From: Indolivaga capnocytophagoides DSM 22835
GTDB lineage: Bacteria; Bacteroidota; Bacteroidia; Bacteroidales; Dysgonomonadaceae
Assembly: GCF_000426485.1 (NCBI RefSeq)
Contig: NZ_KE384529.1
Coordinates: 634,422 to 698,421 of the forward strand
Direction: 5' to 3'
Length of the DNA stretch: 64,000 nucleotides
The notes beneath the pieces are model-generated. The model made no database searches and was not told where the DNA came from. It saw only the letters and a list, made by a program, of their open reading frames with translations. The position numbers and the translations under genes are program-made. Shown piece after piece: positions 9,356 through 18,378 of the stretch; positions within the stretch are counted from its first letter, which is position 1, and every line of letters begins with the position of its first letter.

Positions 9356-10681
9356 ATGAAGAAACTTTATGTAATGACAAGCTTATTACTAACTATCAGT
9401 ATAAGTGGATTTGGTCAATACAACAATTACAAACTCGAAAACTACGTCAACCCGACTTATAAACGCAAGGCTTTGGATCTGGGCTTTAGTACAGCGGGTA
9501 ATTTCCAAAAAACAACAACAAACGAAAGCAATAATTATGGTGGAAACCTTAGTGCTGATTATAAATCCATTGCAAATTCGGAAAAGATTCAAGAGCAAAC
9601 CCAATTATCACTAATGGGGACAGCTTCTCATTCAAGCATAGACAACAGTAAAGCGACTAATGCTTTGACCTCTTTTTCGGTAGACAGGCAAGCTTTCCAT
9701 TTTATGGATAACAAGTTGTTTTTCGAAATCTCACCTAATGGATACGTCAATTATAATTATGCTAAAACCAAGAGTACCCAAAATATTGACACCCCTCCAT
9801 ATTCTTACACAGCAGAAGATAAAACGAATAAATTCCAAGCTTTTGTTGCCATAAAACTCGGTATCGGTAAAGGACGTATCGAAAATGTTACAGATGCTCG
9901 TCAGGCAGTTTATATCCTCGAAGAATTAAGTAAGAAGGGCATTATAAAACAAACACTTACTGACGAAGAAGTGAATGCTTTTGCGGAACAAATATCTCTT
10001 GTAAAAAACAAGCGTAGCTTTGATCCTCGATTAGCATTAATAGACGAAATTTCAGTTATCGACTCATTTCTTGTAGCGAATAAATACATCGAAAAAGACA
10101 ATTCAGCAATATACTTCACCTCACTTTACGACAAGTGGATGTATGGAGACCGAGATTTGAGAGAATCCGGCTCTTATTTCAAAGCTGGTATCAATCCGAT
10201 GTACAATTATTCAGATTATCGTATTAATGGTAATTCTTCAAATTCGAACATATTTTCAGCCTCATTATATCTTGATTATCGTAACGAAAAGCCTCTAGAC
10301 CTGAAATGGCAACGCTCTATTTACGCAGGCATTTCGAGTGGATATCAAAAAATCAGCTTTATGGATGATGGCTCTATCAATTCGTCTATCCAAGCATCAT
10401 ATGCACTGAGCTATTACATGAATACACGTACTTATGTGCAAGGTAAAGTAAGCCAATCTTTAACTTGGGACAGATATAGCGGTAACCCGAAACAAGATAT
10501 TTTGTTCTCATATACTTACGTGGGTGTGAATGCTTATTATTACCTGTCTCCCCAATTACGGCTATTCGGATCGGTTGGTCTCGACTATCAATTCCAGCGT
10601 TACACACAGCATAATGATAACCTGCACGACAAGTACCCTCACACAACATTCAACTTCGGACTGACTTACGCTTTATTCTAA
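9356..10681 (+). CDS. Predicted outer-membrane beta-barrel protein, unknown
   Basis: 441 residues with a signal peptide (residues 1-21, ending ISGFGQ). The mature protein has no recognised domain name. Its C-terminal half alternates polar and aromatic residues as in transmembrane beta-strands (for example YAGISSGYQKISF and YLSPQLRLFGSVGLDYQF) and ends in ALF, so an outer-membrane barrel is likely. A helical segment at about 180-265, rich in Lys and Glu, separates the N-terminal strands from the rest. It is a single-gene unit with its own promoter and a bidirectional terminator. The function is unknown. Confidence 0.7.
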   Translation: MKKLYVMTSLLLTISISGFGQYNNYKLENYVNPTYKRKALDLGFSTAGNFQKTTTNESNNYGGNLSADYKSIANSEKIQEQTQLSLMGTASHSSIDNSKATNALTSFSVDRQAFHFMDNKLFFEISPNGYVNYNYAKTKSTQNIDTPPYSYTAEDKTNKFQAFVAIKLGIGKGRIENVTDARQAVYILEELSKKGIIKQTLTDEEVNAFAEQISLVKNKRSFDPRLALIDEISVIDSFLVANKYIEKDNSAIYFTSLYDKWMYGDRDLRESGSYFKAGINPMYNYSDYRINGNSSNSNIFSASLYLDYRNEKPLDLKWQRSIYAGISSGYQKISFMDDGSINSSIQASYALSYYMNTRTYVQGKVSQSLTWDRYSGNPKQDILFSYTYVGVNAYYYLSPQLRLFGSVGLDYQFQRYTQHNDNLHDKYPHTTFNFGLTYALF

Positions 10682-10698
10682 TATGAATAGTAAATAAT

Positions 10699-10727
10699 AA
10701 AGGCAGATTCTGAGAATCTGCCTTTTT
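10699..10727. terminator. Bidirectional intrinsic terminator
   Basis: AAAGGCAGATTC-TGA-GAATCTGCCTTT, perfect 12-bp arms with flanking A and T runs, between converging genes. Confidence 0.85.
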
Positions 10728-10752
10728 ATTTATATAAATTCTTGAAATCCGC

Positions 10753-11448
10753 TCAAAAAATACGGTATCCTATATTCAGAAATAAATTTCGATTATATAC
10801 CTCATAAACACGGTCAATATTAACCATACCGAAATCGTATCCTAGATTAACCGAAACTTTCTTATATTCAGCGCCCAGCAATGCAGTTAATCCGGCATCC
10901 AGCCGTTTCCAATCGTCCTTACCAAAAACATCTTTCTTAGTTTTAACTACATTTTCCTTAGCATCAACCTCATCCATTGTAGCTTTTCCGCCGACACCAT
11001 AAGCCAGATACGGACCTGCTGCAATATTGATCGACAGATTATCATTCAGATCAAATTTATATCCGGCATACACAGGCACTTGCAAATATATAGCATTAAC
11101 CGAAACGCTCTGATTACCAACAATCCATCCGTTACTCATATCCATCATATAATAATCAATGATCTCGGCATTCCTGTTTTCGGCTTTGTATTTCGCTCCT
11201 TTCGACTCGAAAATCAATCCTGTCTGAAAAAACAAATCCGAAGGCAATACATATTCCGCATATATACCAAACTGATAACCGACCTTCATATCACTAGTCG
11301 TATTCTCATCCGAACCGACATATACATTCGACAAACCAGCTCCGGCTTTAAGCTGCAAAGCCCAATGTGGTTCTTTTTCCTGAGCGAAAAACACCATTGT
11401 ACAACATAAATACATTATCGTACACAACCACAATCTATACTTCATCAT
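10753..11448 (-). CDS. Small outer-membrane beta-barrel (porin-like) protein
   Basis: 231 residues, signal peptide at 1-22 (MVFFAQEKE). The sequence follows the outer_membrane_beta_barrel / PorT-like pattern: LQLKAGAGLSNVYVG first strand, GYQFGIYAEYVL, LQVPVYAGYKF and a C-terminal LNIGYRIF ending in Phe. Such eight- to ten-strand barrels are common orphans in Bacteroidota. No ligand or partner can be named. The leader of about 165 bases contains a full dispersed repeat (11477-11565). Confidence 0.75.
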   Translation of the reverse strand: MMKYRLWLCTIMYLCCTMVFFAQEKEPHWALQLKAGAGLSNVYVGSDENTTSDMKVGYQFGIYAEYVLPSDLFFQTGLIFESKGAKYKAENRNAEIIDYYMMDMSNGWIVGNQSVSVNAIYLQVPVYAGYKFDLNDNLSINIAAGPYLAYGVGGKATMDEVDAKENVVKTKKDVFGKDDWKRLDAGLTALLGAEYKKVSVNLGYDFGMVNIDRVYEVYNRNLFLNIGYRIF

Positions 11449-11476
11449 TATTTTATTCTATTATGAGTTGTTTTTA

Positions 11477-11565
11477 AAGGCCTCAGACCTTTTTGCTTCT
11501 CCAAGTAGAACAACCATAGAAAGTTATCATCTTGAAATACATCATTAAATACTTTTAGTTATTCA
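11477..11565 (+). repeat. Dispersed repeat, full copy
   Basis: Core GGCCTCAGACC at 11479-11489 and tail CATCATTAAATACTTTTAGTTATTCA. It lies inside the leader of the minus-strand barrel gene. The remaining spacer to 11911 holds only the promoter of that gene and AT-rich sequence. Confidence 0.7.
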
Positions 11566-11619
11566 ACTTTAAGACGCAGTAACATATAATACGTTGCTTT
11601 TCTGTTTTTTTATTTTTTG

Positions 11620-11627
11620 CAAACTTA
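11620..11627 (-). promoter_or_regulatory. -7 box of the small barrel gene
   Basis: TAAGTTTG on the minus strand, perfect consensus; predicted leader of about 165 bases. Confidence 0.5.
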
Positions 11628-11911
11628 CATAAAATGCACGATTTACAAGCTAACGGTATAAAAATATAGAATAAACTCAGCTAAATTGATTACAACTGTA
11701 AAAAAGACAAACACTAAAATGTAAAGATATTTTACATTACAAAAACAAACACAAAATACAACCATCTGTAAATAAGAAAATTACAAAACATGGCACAGCT
11801 TTAGCATATTTATTTATGACATAAGATGATTTGTGTTGTAACGTTTTTCGATCAAACACAGTCATATTGATAGTAACGAAAAGAAATAAAATAAACACAT
11901 ATACAGCCATT

Positions 11912-14233
11912 ATGAAATGCAAATTAACTTTATTAGTTGTTTTAGGAATATTCTCAGGGTTATTAACCGCTCAGAATATTAAGCTATCGGGACGTGTTGT
12001 AGACAAATCAAATACTCAACCTATCGAATTCGCCAATATTTCATTACTGAAAGACGATTCGACATTTGTAGCAGGTATCTATTCTGATATAGATGGCCGC
12101 TTTTCATTCAACAATGCTGTGGGCGATTACCTTGTATCTATCTCTTATATGGGCTATCAGACATCATATACCCCCGTAAAGCATCTTACCGATAACAAAG
12201 ATCTGGGAGATATCAATATCGAACCATCTTCGGTGATGCTCGACGGTGTAACCGTTACCGCTCAATCGGTAATAAACAAATCGGATCGTAAACTGATTAC
12301 TCCTTCGGGTGAACAGGTAAAAACATCTGCCAACGGATTCGATTTACTAAAAAAGCTGCAACTGCCGCGTATCGAAGTAAACCCTCTGACAAACGCAATA
12401 TCAACTACCGGAAACGGAGAAGTGCAACTTCGTATCAATGGAGTGAAGGTTACCAATGCCGATGTGCAATCATTAAAGCCCGAAGATATTATCCGTATAG
12501 AATTTCATGACGATCCGGGAGTTCGTTACGGAAATGCTGCCGCTGTAATAGACTACATTACCAGAAGAAGTATTTCAGGTGGAAATGTCAACGGCGATTT
12601 CATGAATAATCTGAGTGATGGACTTGGTTTCGCTGAAGATAACCTCTCGGCAAAATACAACAACAAAAAATCCGAATTTTCGGTAAACAGCTATTATTCG
12701 TATCGTAAAATAAACTGGGTGCAAGCCAATAACGAATCGTTTGTATTCCCCGATCATACAATAAACCGTGAAGAAATGGGAGACCCAACCTTATTTAAGG
12801 AAAGGAACTCAAACACATCACTCAATTACAGCCTGATGGATAAAGACAATTATTTTTTCAATGCTACATTCCGGTACAATTACAGTCACTCGCCCAATAT
12901 GTACAGCGACCGTAACAGTAAACTTTTGACATCTGATAATAATATTCCTTTAATAATCAGCGATCACTCTACCGAAAAGACTAAATCGCCTGCACTGGAT
13001 CTGTACTTTCAAAAAAATCTGAAAAACGAACAGCTGCTCATATTCAATGTGGTAGGAACATATATTGATGCTCATAATACACGTCTTTATCAGGAACACA
13101 GAGAAAAAAACGCTATAACTGACATCTATTCCGATATTTCGGGCAGCAAATATTCACTGATAGCCGAAGGTATTTACGAGCGTAAAATCGGAGACGGCAA
13201 ACTTACATCGGGACTGAAACACATGCAGGTCTATTCAAATAACGAATACAAAGGCACAACCACTGCTGATGTATCAATGAAACAAGCCGAAACATATGCC
13301 TACAGCGAATATCAACTGAAAAAAGGAAAATTCACCTATATGGCTAACATTACCGCTGTAAGATTTTATTACAGCCAGGCTGCAAAGAGTCAGGAAAAAT
13401 ACAGCCTTCAGCCATCGGCACGTATAACATACAACCCGAACGACAACCTGTACTTCCGTTACAGATTCAATATGTGGAACAATACACCTTCTCTGTCAGA
13501 CCTTAATAATGTAGAACAGGCTATCGATTCGTTACAGATACGGAGAGGAAACCCTTATCTGAAAACCGAACAAACATACAACCATACATTTACATCGGGT
13601 TATAACAAAGGCATCTTCGGTGTGGAGCTTTTCAGCAGATACAAATACAACAGTGATCCTATTATGGAATCGGTATTATTCGAAGACGGAGTATTTGTCC
13701 GCACAAACCAGAACCAAAGGTCTCACGAGCATTTGCAAGCCCAGATATCGTTCAAGCTGAAACCGCTGAAAGATCACCTGACCATCACTTTCGCTCCGGG
13801 TATCAATCACTATATAAGTAAAGGTCTCGATTATACACATAAATATACCAACCGATTCTTCAGATTAAGTGTCGACGGTTCGTATAAAAATTTTACCGGA
13901 TCGTTCAACTATTATTCACCCTGGGATTATTTCTATGGCGAATCGCTCAACAATGGAGAACGGATACACATGGCAGGACTAGGTTACAGCAAACCCAAAT
14001 GGTCGGTAATGATCGGAGCATTCAACCCGTTTGGCGGACATTATAAACGTGAAAATGAAAACTGGTCGGATCTGAATCCCGTAAAATCAAGAATATCAAC
14101 CGGAAGCCTTACACGTATGTACACAATCAAATTCACATTCAACCTCGACTTCGGACGTAAGTTCAGCGGCGGCGATAAACGAATCAATAACAGCGATACT
14201 GATTCGGGCATCATGTCGGGAGCTAAAAAATAA
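11912..14233 (+). CDS. TonB-receptor-like outer-membrane beta-barrel protein
   Basis: 773 residues from the ATG at 11912. This start is chosen because it begins a proper signal peptide (MKCKLTLLVVL to GLLTAQ); an in-frame ATG 81 bases earlier would add a non-signal segment. A carboxypeptidase-like beta-sandwich spans about 25-105 (IKLSGRVVDKSNTQPIEFANI), then a plug-like region (LKKLQLPRIEVN, VQLRINGVKV, EDIIRIEFHDDPG), and a large barrel. This matches the outer membrane beta-barrel family (OMP_b-brl type) in which plug and barrel are present but no SusD or DUF4249 partner is encoded nearby. Ligand unknown. Confidence 0.85.
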   Translation: MKCKLTLLVVLGIFSGLLTAQNIKLSGRVVDKSNTQPIEFANISLLKDDSTFVAGIYSDIDGRFSFNNAVGDYLVSISYMGYQTSYTPVKHLTDNKDLGDINIEPSSVMLDGVTVTAQSVINKSDRKLITPSGEQVKTSANGFDLLKKLQLPRIEVNPLTNAISTTGNGEVQLRINGVKVTNADVQSLKPEDIIRIEFHDDPGVRYGNAAAVIDYITRRSISGGNVNGDFMNNLSDGLGFAEDNLSAKYNNKKSEFSVNSYYSYRKINWVQANNESFVFPDHTINREEMGDPTLFKERNSNTSLNYSLMDKDNYFFNATFRYNYSHSPNMYSDRNSKLLTSDNNIPLIISDHSTEKTKSPALDLYFQKNLKNEQLLIFNVVGTYIDAHNTRLYQEHREKNAITDIYSDISGSKYSLIAEGIYERKIGDGKLTSGLKHMQVYSNNEYKGTTTADVSMKQAETYAYSEYQLKKGKFTYMANITAVRFYYSQAAKSQEKYSLQPSARITYNPNDNLYFRYRFNMWNNTPSLSDLNNVEQAIDSLQIRRGNPYLKTEQTYNHTFTSGYNKGIFGVELFSRYKYNSDPIMESVLFEDGVFVRTNQNQRSHEHLQAQISFKLKPLKDHLTITFAPGINHYISKGLDYTHKYTNRFFRLSVDGSYKNFTGSFNYYSPWDYFYGESLNNGERIHMAGLGYSKPKWSVMIGAFNPFGGHYKRENENWSDLNPVKSRISTGSLTRMYTIKFTFNLDFGRKFSGGDKRINNSDTDSGIMSGAKK

Positions 14234-14263
14234 ATAATAAAGAAACACCTTTTCTTTCATGGA

Positions 14264-14280
14264 TCAGGTCTCAGACCTGC
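14264..14280. repeat. Dispersed repeat, short copy
   Basis: Perfect core GGTCTCAGACC at 14267-14277, extended to CAGGTCTCAGACCTG. The tail blocks are absent. Confidence 0.55.
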
Positions 14281-14330
14281 TGTTATTTACTGTGTAAGAT
14301 TACTTACAGGCTGACTAACAAATCCATCCG

Positions 14331-14375
14331 GCGGCAGCAAGATTTCCCTTACATCTTGTTGCCGCTTCTTTTTTT
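14331..14375 (+). terminator. Intrinsic terminator just before the terminase gene
   Basis: GCGGCAGCAAGAT / ATCTTGTTGCCGC (one G-T pair) followed by TTCTTTTTTT. It ends the outer-membrane gene and lies only about 24 bases upstream of the terminase ATG, so the terminase has no visible promoter of its own after it. Confidence 0.8.
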
Positions 14376-14398
14376 ATCTATACTTAAAAAGTACAGAT

Positions 14399-15559
14399 AT
14401 GAAAGTAACAACAGTATTCAATCGTAACGTCACTGCTTACACCAAAGGCGTACGTGTTATCGTCAACAAAGGCTCGACCCGTTCGTCAAAGACTTGGAGC
14501 ATACTGCAAGCTTTGTGTTTAATCGCAGAAGGTTCCTCTTCACCACTCCTCATTTCAGTCGTATCGGAATCTATGCCCCATCTCAAGAAAGGCTGTATCA
14601 GAGATTTTGAGACAATGCTCCGAACAGAAAAAAACTGGAAGCACGGAGCATGGAATGCTACCGACAAAGTATACCGGATAAATGATTCGGTGATCGAATT
14701 CTTTTCGGCTGATCAGCCCGGAAAAGTACACGGACCTTCCCGTGATATATTGTTCGTCAATGAATGTATCAATATTCCTTTCGAAACATACCGCCAGCTA
14801 GCCATCCGTACACGTAAAACTATTTTTATAGACTTTAATCCATCTTACGAATTTTGGGTAGATGACAAAGTTCTGACACGTCCCGAATCGCTGCTTATAC
14901 ATTCCACATACAAAGACAATGATTATCTGACACATGCCCAGCTTTCCGAAATAGAATCGAACAAAACCGACAATGAATGGTGGCAGGTATACGGACTCGG
15001 ACAAACAGGATCGAAAATAGAATTGATCATGCAAAACTGGGAAATAACAGACCAATTGCCCGAAAATTACAAACAACGCTGGATAGGCATGGACTTCGGA
15101 TTTACCAACGACCCCACAGCTATCATCGACATACGTTTGTCAGAAGGTATATTATGGATGCACGAACTGCTTTATGCAAAAAATTACGACAACATAATGA
15201 TATGCAATCATCTCGAAGACCTGCAGGTTCCCCACTCCACTCCCATTATCGCAGATAGTGCAGAACCCAAGTCGATCAGCGAAATACGTAATCAAAAATG
15301 GACGATTGAGGCAGCAAAAAAAGGGCCGGACAGCATTCTGGCAGGATTATCTATACTCAACCGCTATCCGAAACGGATAACACAGAGCAGCACTAACCTT
15401 ATCTCCGAATTTCGTAATTATCGCTGGCAAACAGACATTTCGGGCAATCCGCTTAATATTCCCTGCGACCGCTACAACCATGCCATAGATGCCATTCGGT
15501 ATGTCGCACTGAACAAGCTGTCTCAGAAAAGTGGTTTCGACTATTTTGTAAACAAATAA
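14399..15559 (+). CDS. Phage terminase large subunit (PBSX/XtmB type), solitary
   Basis: 386 residues, near full length for the PBSX family. ATPase domain: P-loop GSTRSSKT at 25-32, Walker B ILFVNE at 117-122. Nuclease (RNase H-like) domain: D232 in WIGMDFGF, D286 in IIADSAEP and D364 in RYNHAIDAIRY, the usual three acidic residues. In phages this protein cuts concatemeric DNA and pumps it into capsids through the portal. Here no small terminase, portal, capsid or integrase gene is adjacent: neighbours are an outer-membrane protein and an NlpC/P60 peptidase. Base use looks like that of its neighbours. It could be a phage relic kept intact, part of a gene-transfer agent encoded elsewhere, or a domesticated nuclease. 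Confidence 0.9.
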   Translation: MKVTTVFNRNVTAYTKGVRVIVNKGSTRSSKTWSILQALCLIAEGSSSPLLISVVSESMPHLKKGCIRDFETMLRTEKNWKHGAWNATDKVYRINDSVIEFFSADQPGKVHGPSRDILFVNECINIPFETYRQLAIRTRKTIFIDFNPSYEFWVDDKVLTRPESLLIHSTYKDNDYLTHAQLSEIESNKTDNEWWQVYGLGQTGSKIELIMQNWEITDQLPENYKQRWIGMDFGFTNDPTAIIDIRLSEGILWMHELLYAKNYDNIMICNHLEDLQVPHSTPIIADSAEPKSISEIRNQKWTIEAAKKGPDSILAGLSILNRYPKRITQSSTNLISEFRNYRWQTDISGNPLNIPCDRYNHAIDAIRYVALNKLSQKSGFDYFVNK

Positions 15560-15734
15560 AAACTGCACACAATAGCTCTATATGAGCAATCCATGGCATT
15601 CTATATATTTGATTTACAAGACTTAAAATCCGTTTGCATTTTTTAAGAAAATATTTTTGCTGATATAAATCATTTATAATCAATATACTTAATCAATAAG
15701 ATAAGATCTATTAAGAGAAAATAACTTTTTGCGT

Positions 15735-15766
15735 TTTGCATAGCTGATTTACAATACATATATTTG
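15735..15766 (+). promoter_or_regulatory. Complete promoter of the NlpC/P60 gene
   Basis: -33 TTTG at 15735-15738, 20-bp spacer, -7 TATATTTG at 15759-15766: a full match to the Bacteroidota promoter. Leader of about 55 bases. Confidence 0.65.
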
Positions 15767-15787
15767 TTTATCCCGTTTTTTAACAAA

Positions 15788-15802
15788 AAGGTTTAAGACC
15801 TC
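15788..15802. repeat. Dispersed repeat core, degenerate
   Basis: AAGGTTTAAGACCTC, the palindrome with two changes, in the leader of the NlpC/P60 gene. Confidence 0.4.
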
Positions 15803-15828
15803 TTAGACCCTAACAATAAAGTTACCAG

Positions 15829-16425
15829 ATGCAGATAAAAAATATTTCTACAAGACTCACGCTAGCCCTGCTATGTATAATCATAGCTATTTCGGCAGTT
15901 GACGCAAAGAATAAGAAAAGATCTTCAGCTAAAACATCATCAAAAGCAAAACGCGAACTTGTAGAAACAAAAATAGGCATCGAAATCCCCAAAGACAGTA
16001 CCAACCAAAAACTAACATCGTTATACAACGAAGCCATGGACTGGTTGAAAACTCCGTACCGCAGAGGCGGAATGAGCAGTAGAGGAATGGACTGCTCGGG
16101 ACTCACAGGGACTATTTATAAAAATGTATTCGGGGTTACATTGCAACGCAGCAGCAACGATATCTCAAGAATAGATGTAAATGATGTTTCGAAAAACGAA
16201 CTGAGACCGGGAGACCTAGTATTCTTCTCTACCTCACGAAGAGGTAAACGAGTGAATCACGTAGGAGTGTTCCTCGGCAACAGACACTTCATCCATGCAT
16301 CTACATCAAACGGAGTAATTATCAGTAGCCTCGACGAAGCCTATTATCAGCGCACATGGGTGAAAGGTGGACGGGTAAAATCAGCCACAGAGAAAACTTC
16401 TTCAGAAGAAATACCAACAACTTAA
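15829..16425 (+). CDS. NlpC/P60 cysteine peptidase, exported
   Basis: 198 residues. Signal peptide at 1-26 (ALLCIIIAISAVDA), a short Lys/Ser-rich linker, then an NlpC/P60 domain from about residue 60. Catalytic Cys89 in GMDCSGLT, His144 in VNHVGVFLG and a third polar His156 in FIHAS are all present. These enzymes cut the gamma-D-Glu to diamino acid bond in peptidoglycan stem peptides, in the periplasm. No SH3 or LysM targeting domain is present. A single-gene unit with its own promoter and terminator. Confidence 0.92.
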   Translation: MQIKNISTRLTLALLCIIIAISAVDAKNKKRSSAKTSSKAKRELVETKIGIEIPKDSTNQKLTSLYNEAMDWLKTPYRRGGMSSRGMDCSGLTGTIYKNVFGVTLQRSSNDISRIDVNDVSKNELRPGDLVFFSTSRRGKRVNHVGVFLGNRHFIHASTSNGVIISSLDEAYYQRTWVKGGRVKSATEKTSSEEIPTT

Positions 16426-16448
16426 CAGTTGATACATAAAAATAGAAG

Positions 16449-16479
16449 AAAACGGTTCGTTAATCGAACCGTTTTTTTT
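16449..16479 (+). terminator. Intrinsic terminator after the NlpC/P60 gene
   Basis: AACGGTTCG-TTAAT-CGAACCGTT followed by eight T. Confidence 0.85.
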
Positions 16480-16616
16480 CTTTTATTCCCAACTTTCAAT
16501 TATATTCGCATCTTGTTGATATAAAACCAAGCGGGAAACCTCGAAGAATAAGTGAGATTGAGAGTCATACTTGGAAAATCAAATCGTATCCGTTAGAATA
16601 GTAACATAGCCCATAA

Positions 16617-16631
16617 AAGGTCTGAGACCTC
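16617..16631. repeat. Dispersed repeat, short copy
   Basis: Perfect palindrome GGTCTGAGACC at 16619-16629, preceded by ATAAAA: the inverted orientation of the core with its AT-rich flank. Confidence 0.5.
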
Positions 16632-16681
16632 AGTATATTTTCGAGTCGTAGCCTGCACCAATTGCGTTACTTTCAGAGGTA

Positions 16682-16701
16682 ATAAAAAGGTTTACGACCT
16701 T
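16682..16701 (-). repeat. Dispersed repeat, short inverted copy at the 5' end of a gene
   Basis: TAATAAAAAGGTTTACGACCTT, 15 bases before the start codon of the next gene; the orientation is that of the copies at 20616 and 32820. Confidence 0.45.
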
Positions 16702-16715
16702 AATGATAAGACATA

Positions 16716-17423
16716 ATGCAAAAAGAATTAGAAAAAAAAGCACAGGATATCAACGATAATTGTCCGATTATTATAGACCAGACAATCAGACTAGACAGCT
16801 GTGAGGTTTTACCCGACAATACGCTTCAGTACAACTACACATTTTTGTTTATCGATGCGACAAAGATAGACCGGAATGAATTTAAAAGCGAAATGAAAAG
16901 TACGCTTTTATACAATCTGCAAAATAATGACGAACTCAAACGATTGACGGAAAAAGATGTAAGTTTTGTCTATTCCTGTCAGGACGAGAACGGAAAACCG
17001 CTGGGAAAACTGACCATCACTCCCGATGATTACAAAAATCCCGTGGCAAAACCAGATCTCAGAACAACACATTCCGGTAACGGCAACGTGGAGAAGGTGC
17101 TGAAAGAAATGGTAAAAAAGACCAAACAACAGCTTCCCCTATTTACCGAAGGCAGCGGAATAAGCCTTATAGACTGCAAAACGTACAACAAAACCCTCGA
17201 ATATACAACAAAACTACTGAACGAAGATGCCTCGCGTTTCGACAGCATCTACTTCAAATCAACCAATACTCCTATAGTTGTAGATACGCTAAAACACAAT
17301 CCCGAGATGAAATACCTCTCCGAACATGGGGTTAGCATTCAATATGAATATCTGGATAAGAATAACAAGTACTTATGTACGATAACGATACTGCCTGAAG
17401 AATATTCATTACAGGAACCTTAA
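16716..17423 (+). CDS. Unknown protein, paralogue of the next gene without signal peptide
   Basis: 235 residues, no known domain recognised. It consists of two tandem copies of a unit: each has a strand pattern ending LKYLSEHGVSIQYEY or LKRLTEKDVSFVY, followed by a Gly/Lys turn and LTITPDDY or ITILPEEY. The neighbour at 17436 has the same unit twice and shares CP.IID or CPVQID followed by EVLP.D.L.YNY. That neighbour starts with a lipoprotein signal peptide; this one begins abruptly at the conserved region, and stop codons close the frame upstream. The signal peptide may have been lost where a repeat copy now sits at 16682. The two genes are 12 bases apart and probably co-transcribed. Confidence 0.65.
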   Translation: MQKELEKKAQDINDNCPIIIDQTIRLDSCEVLPDNTLQYNYTFLFIDATKIDRNEFKSEMKSTLLYNLQNNDELKRLTEKDVSFVYSCQDENGKPLGKLTITPDDYKNPVAKPDLRTTHSGNGNVEKVLKEMVKKTKQQLPLFTEGSGISLIDCKTYNKTLEYTTKLLNEDASRFDSIYFKSTNTPIVVDTLKHNPEMKYLSEHGVSIQYEYLDKNNKYLCTITILPEEYSLQEP

Positions 17424-17435
17424 ATAACACCCGCT

Positions 17436-18176
17436 ATGAAAAAGACTCTTTATTTATTATGTACCGTAATTATTTTATTAACAGGATGTTCGGACAGCAA
17501 GAAGATAAATCCGATGCTGAAAGCAACATCCGAAGAGGCAAATAAACAGTGCCCAGTTCAGATTGATATATCAACCATCTTAACCGGAACAGAAGTTCTT
17601 CCCGGAGATGTTTTGAAGTACAATTATAAACTCACCACCAAAAAAGAAGTCACCGATACGGTTATGGCAAAAAAAGTATTCAAAAACAGAATACTCTATC
17701 AAATTAAAAATAATGCAGACCTGAAACCTCTGCGAGACCTGCACACCTCTTTTCTTTACTCATACAAAGACACCAATGGCAAACAACTGTTTCAGGTGGA
17801 AGTAACATACGCTGAATATTCAAAAGATAAAGAAAAAGATAATCGTTCCGATCAGGAAATATTAGCGGAAATCATACCTGAAAATGTTTGGTTTAATAAA
17901 CTGCTGCTGCCTATACAGATGGATGAAATAACATTACTTGCCGAATGTAATTTTACGGCACCCGATACTATAGAAATGATCTATGATTTGGACGATTCGA
18001 AAATATCTTTTACTGAACAAAATCTTCCGATGTTGAAGGAATATCTCAGTAAAGCACAAAGAGCAGACAAGGCATCAACACAGCTGATGGACAAGAATGT
18101 AATATTCAAACATATCTATCGAGCGCAATCTGGAAAAACATACGAAGTCTTAATCACACCCGCCGATTACAAATAA
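17436..18176 (+). CDS. Lipoprotein, unknown, paralogue of the preceding gene
   Basis: 246 residues. Lipoprotein signal with Cys18 (LLTGCSDS). The mature part holds two repeats of a unit of about 100 residues, each with a YNYK or IYDLD strand, a helical FKNRILYQIKNN or LKEYLSKAQ part, and a closing strand ending in VTYAEY or ITPADY. No named family was recognised. Likely anchored in a membrane facing the periplasm. It forms a two-gene unit with 16716, closed by a strong terminator. Confidence 0.7.
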   Translation: MKKTLYLLCTVIILLTGCSDSKKINPMLKATSEEANKQCPVQIDISTILTGTEVLPGDVLKYNYKLTTKKEVTDTVMAKKVFKNRILYQIKNNADLKPLRDLHTSFLYSYKDTNGKQLFQVEVTYAEYSKDKEKDNRSDQEILAEIIPENVWFNKLLLPIQMDEITLLAECNFTAPDTIEMIYDLDDSKISFTEQNLPMLKEYLSKAQRADKASTQLMDKNVIFKHIYRAQSGKTYEVLITPADYK

Positions 18177-18248
18177 AAAGTTCAGAATTTTTATCAACTA
18201 TCGGTAAGCAAAAATATCTTATCAGACAACATCTGTAAGACAAAACAG

Positions 18249-18285
18249 AAAATGGCTGTTCAATTGAATTTGAACAGCCATTTTT
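18249..18285 (+). terminator. Intrinsic terminator
   Basis: AAAATGGCTGTTCAA / TTGAACAGCCATTTTT with a short loop, after the paralogue pair. Confidence 0.85.
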
Positions 18286-18378
18286 ATCAAAAAAACATGA
18301 TATATAAAAAAAAAGGCACCATTTCTGAAAGATTATATATAAATTCGCTGAAAGCGGAAATTCCGATAAAAAATTACA

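Noticed and set aside
14264-15828. A prophage around the terminase
   Set aside because: No other phage gene, integrase, attachment repeat or shift in base use was visible on either side.
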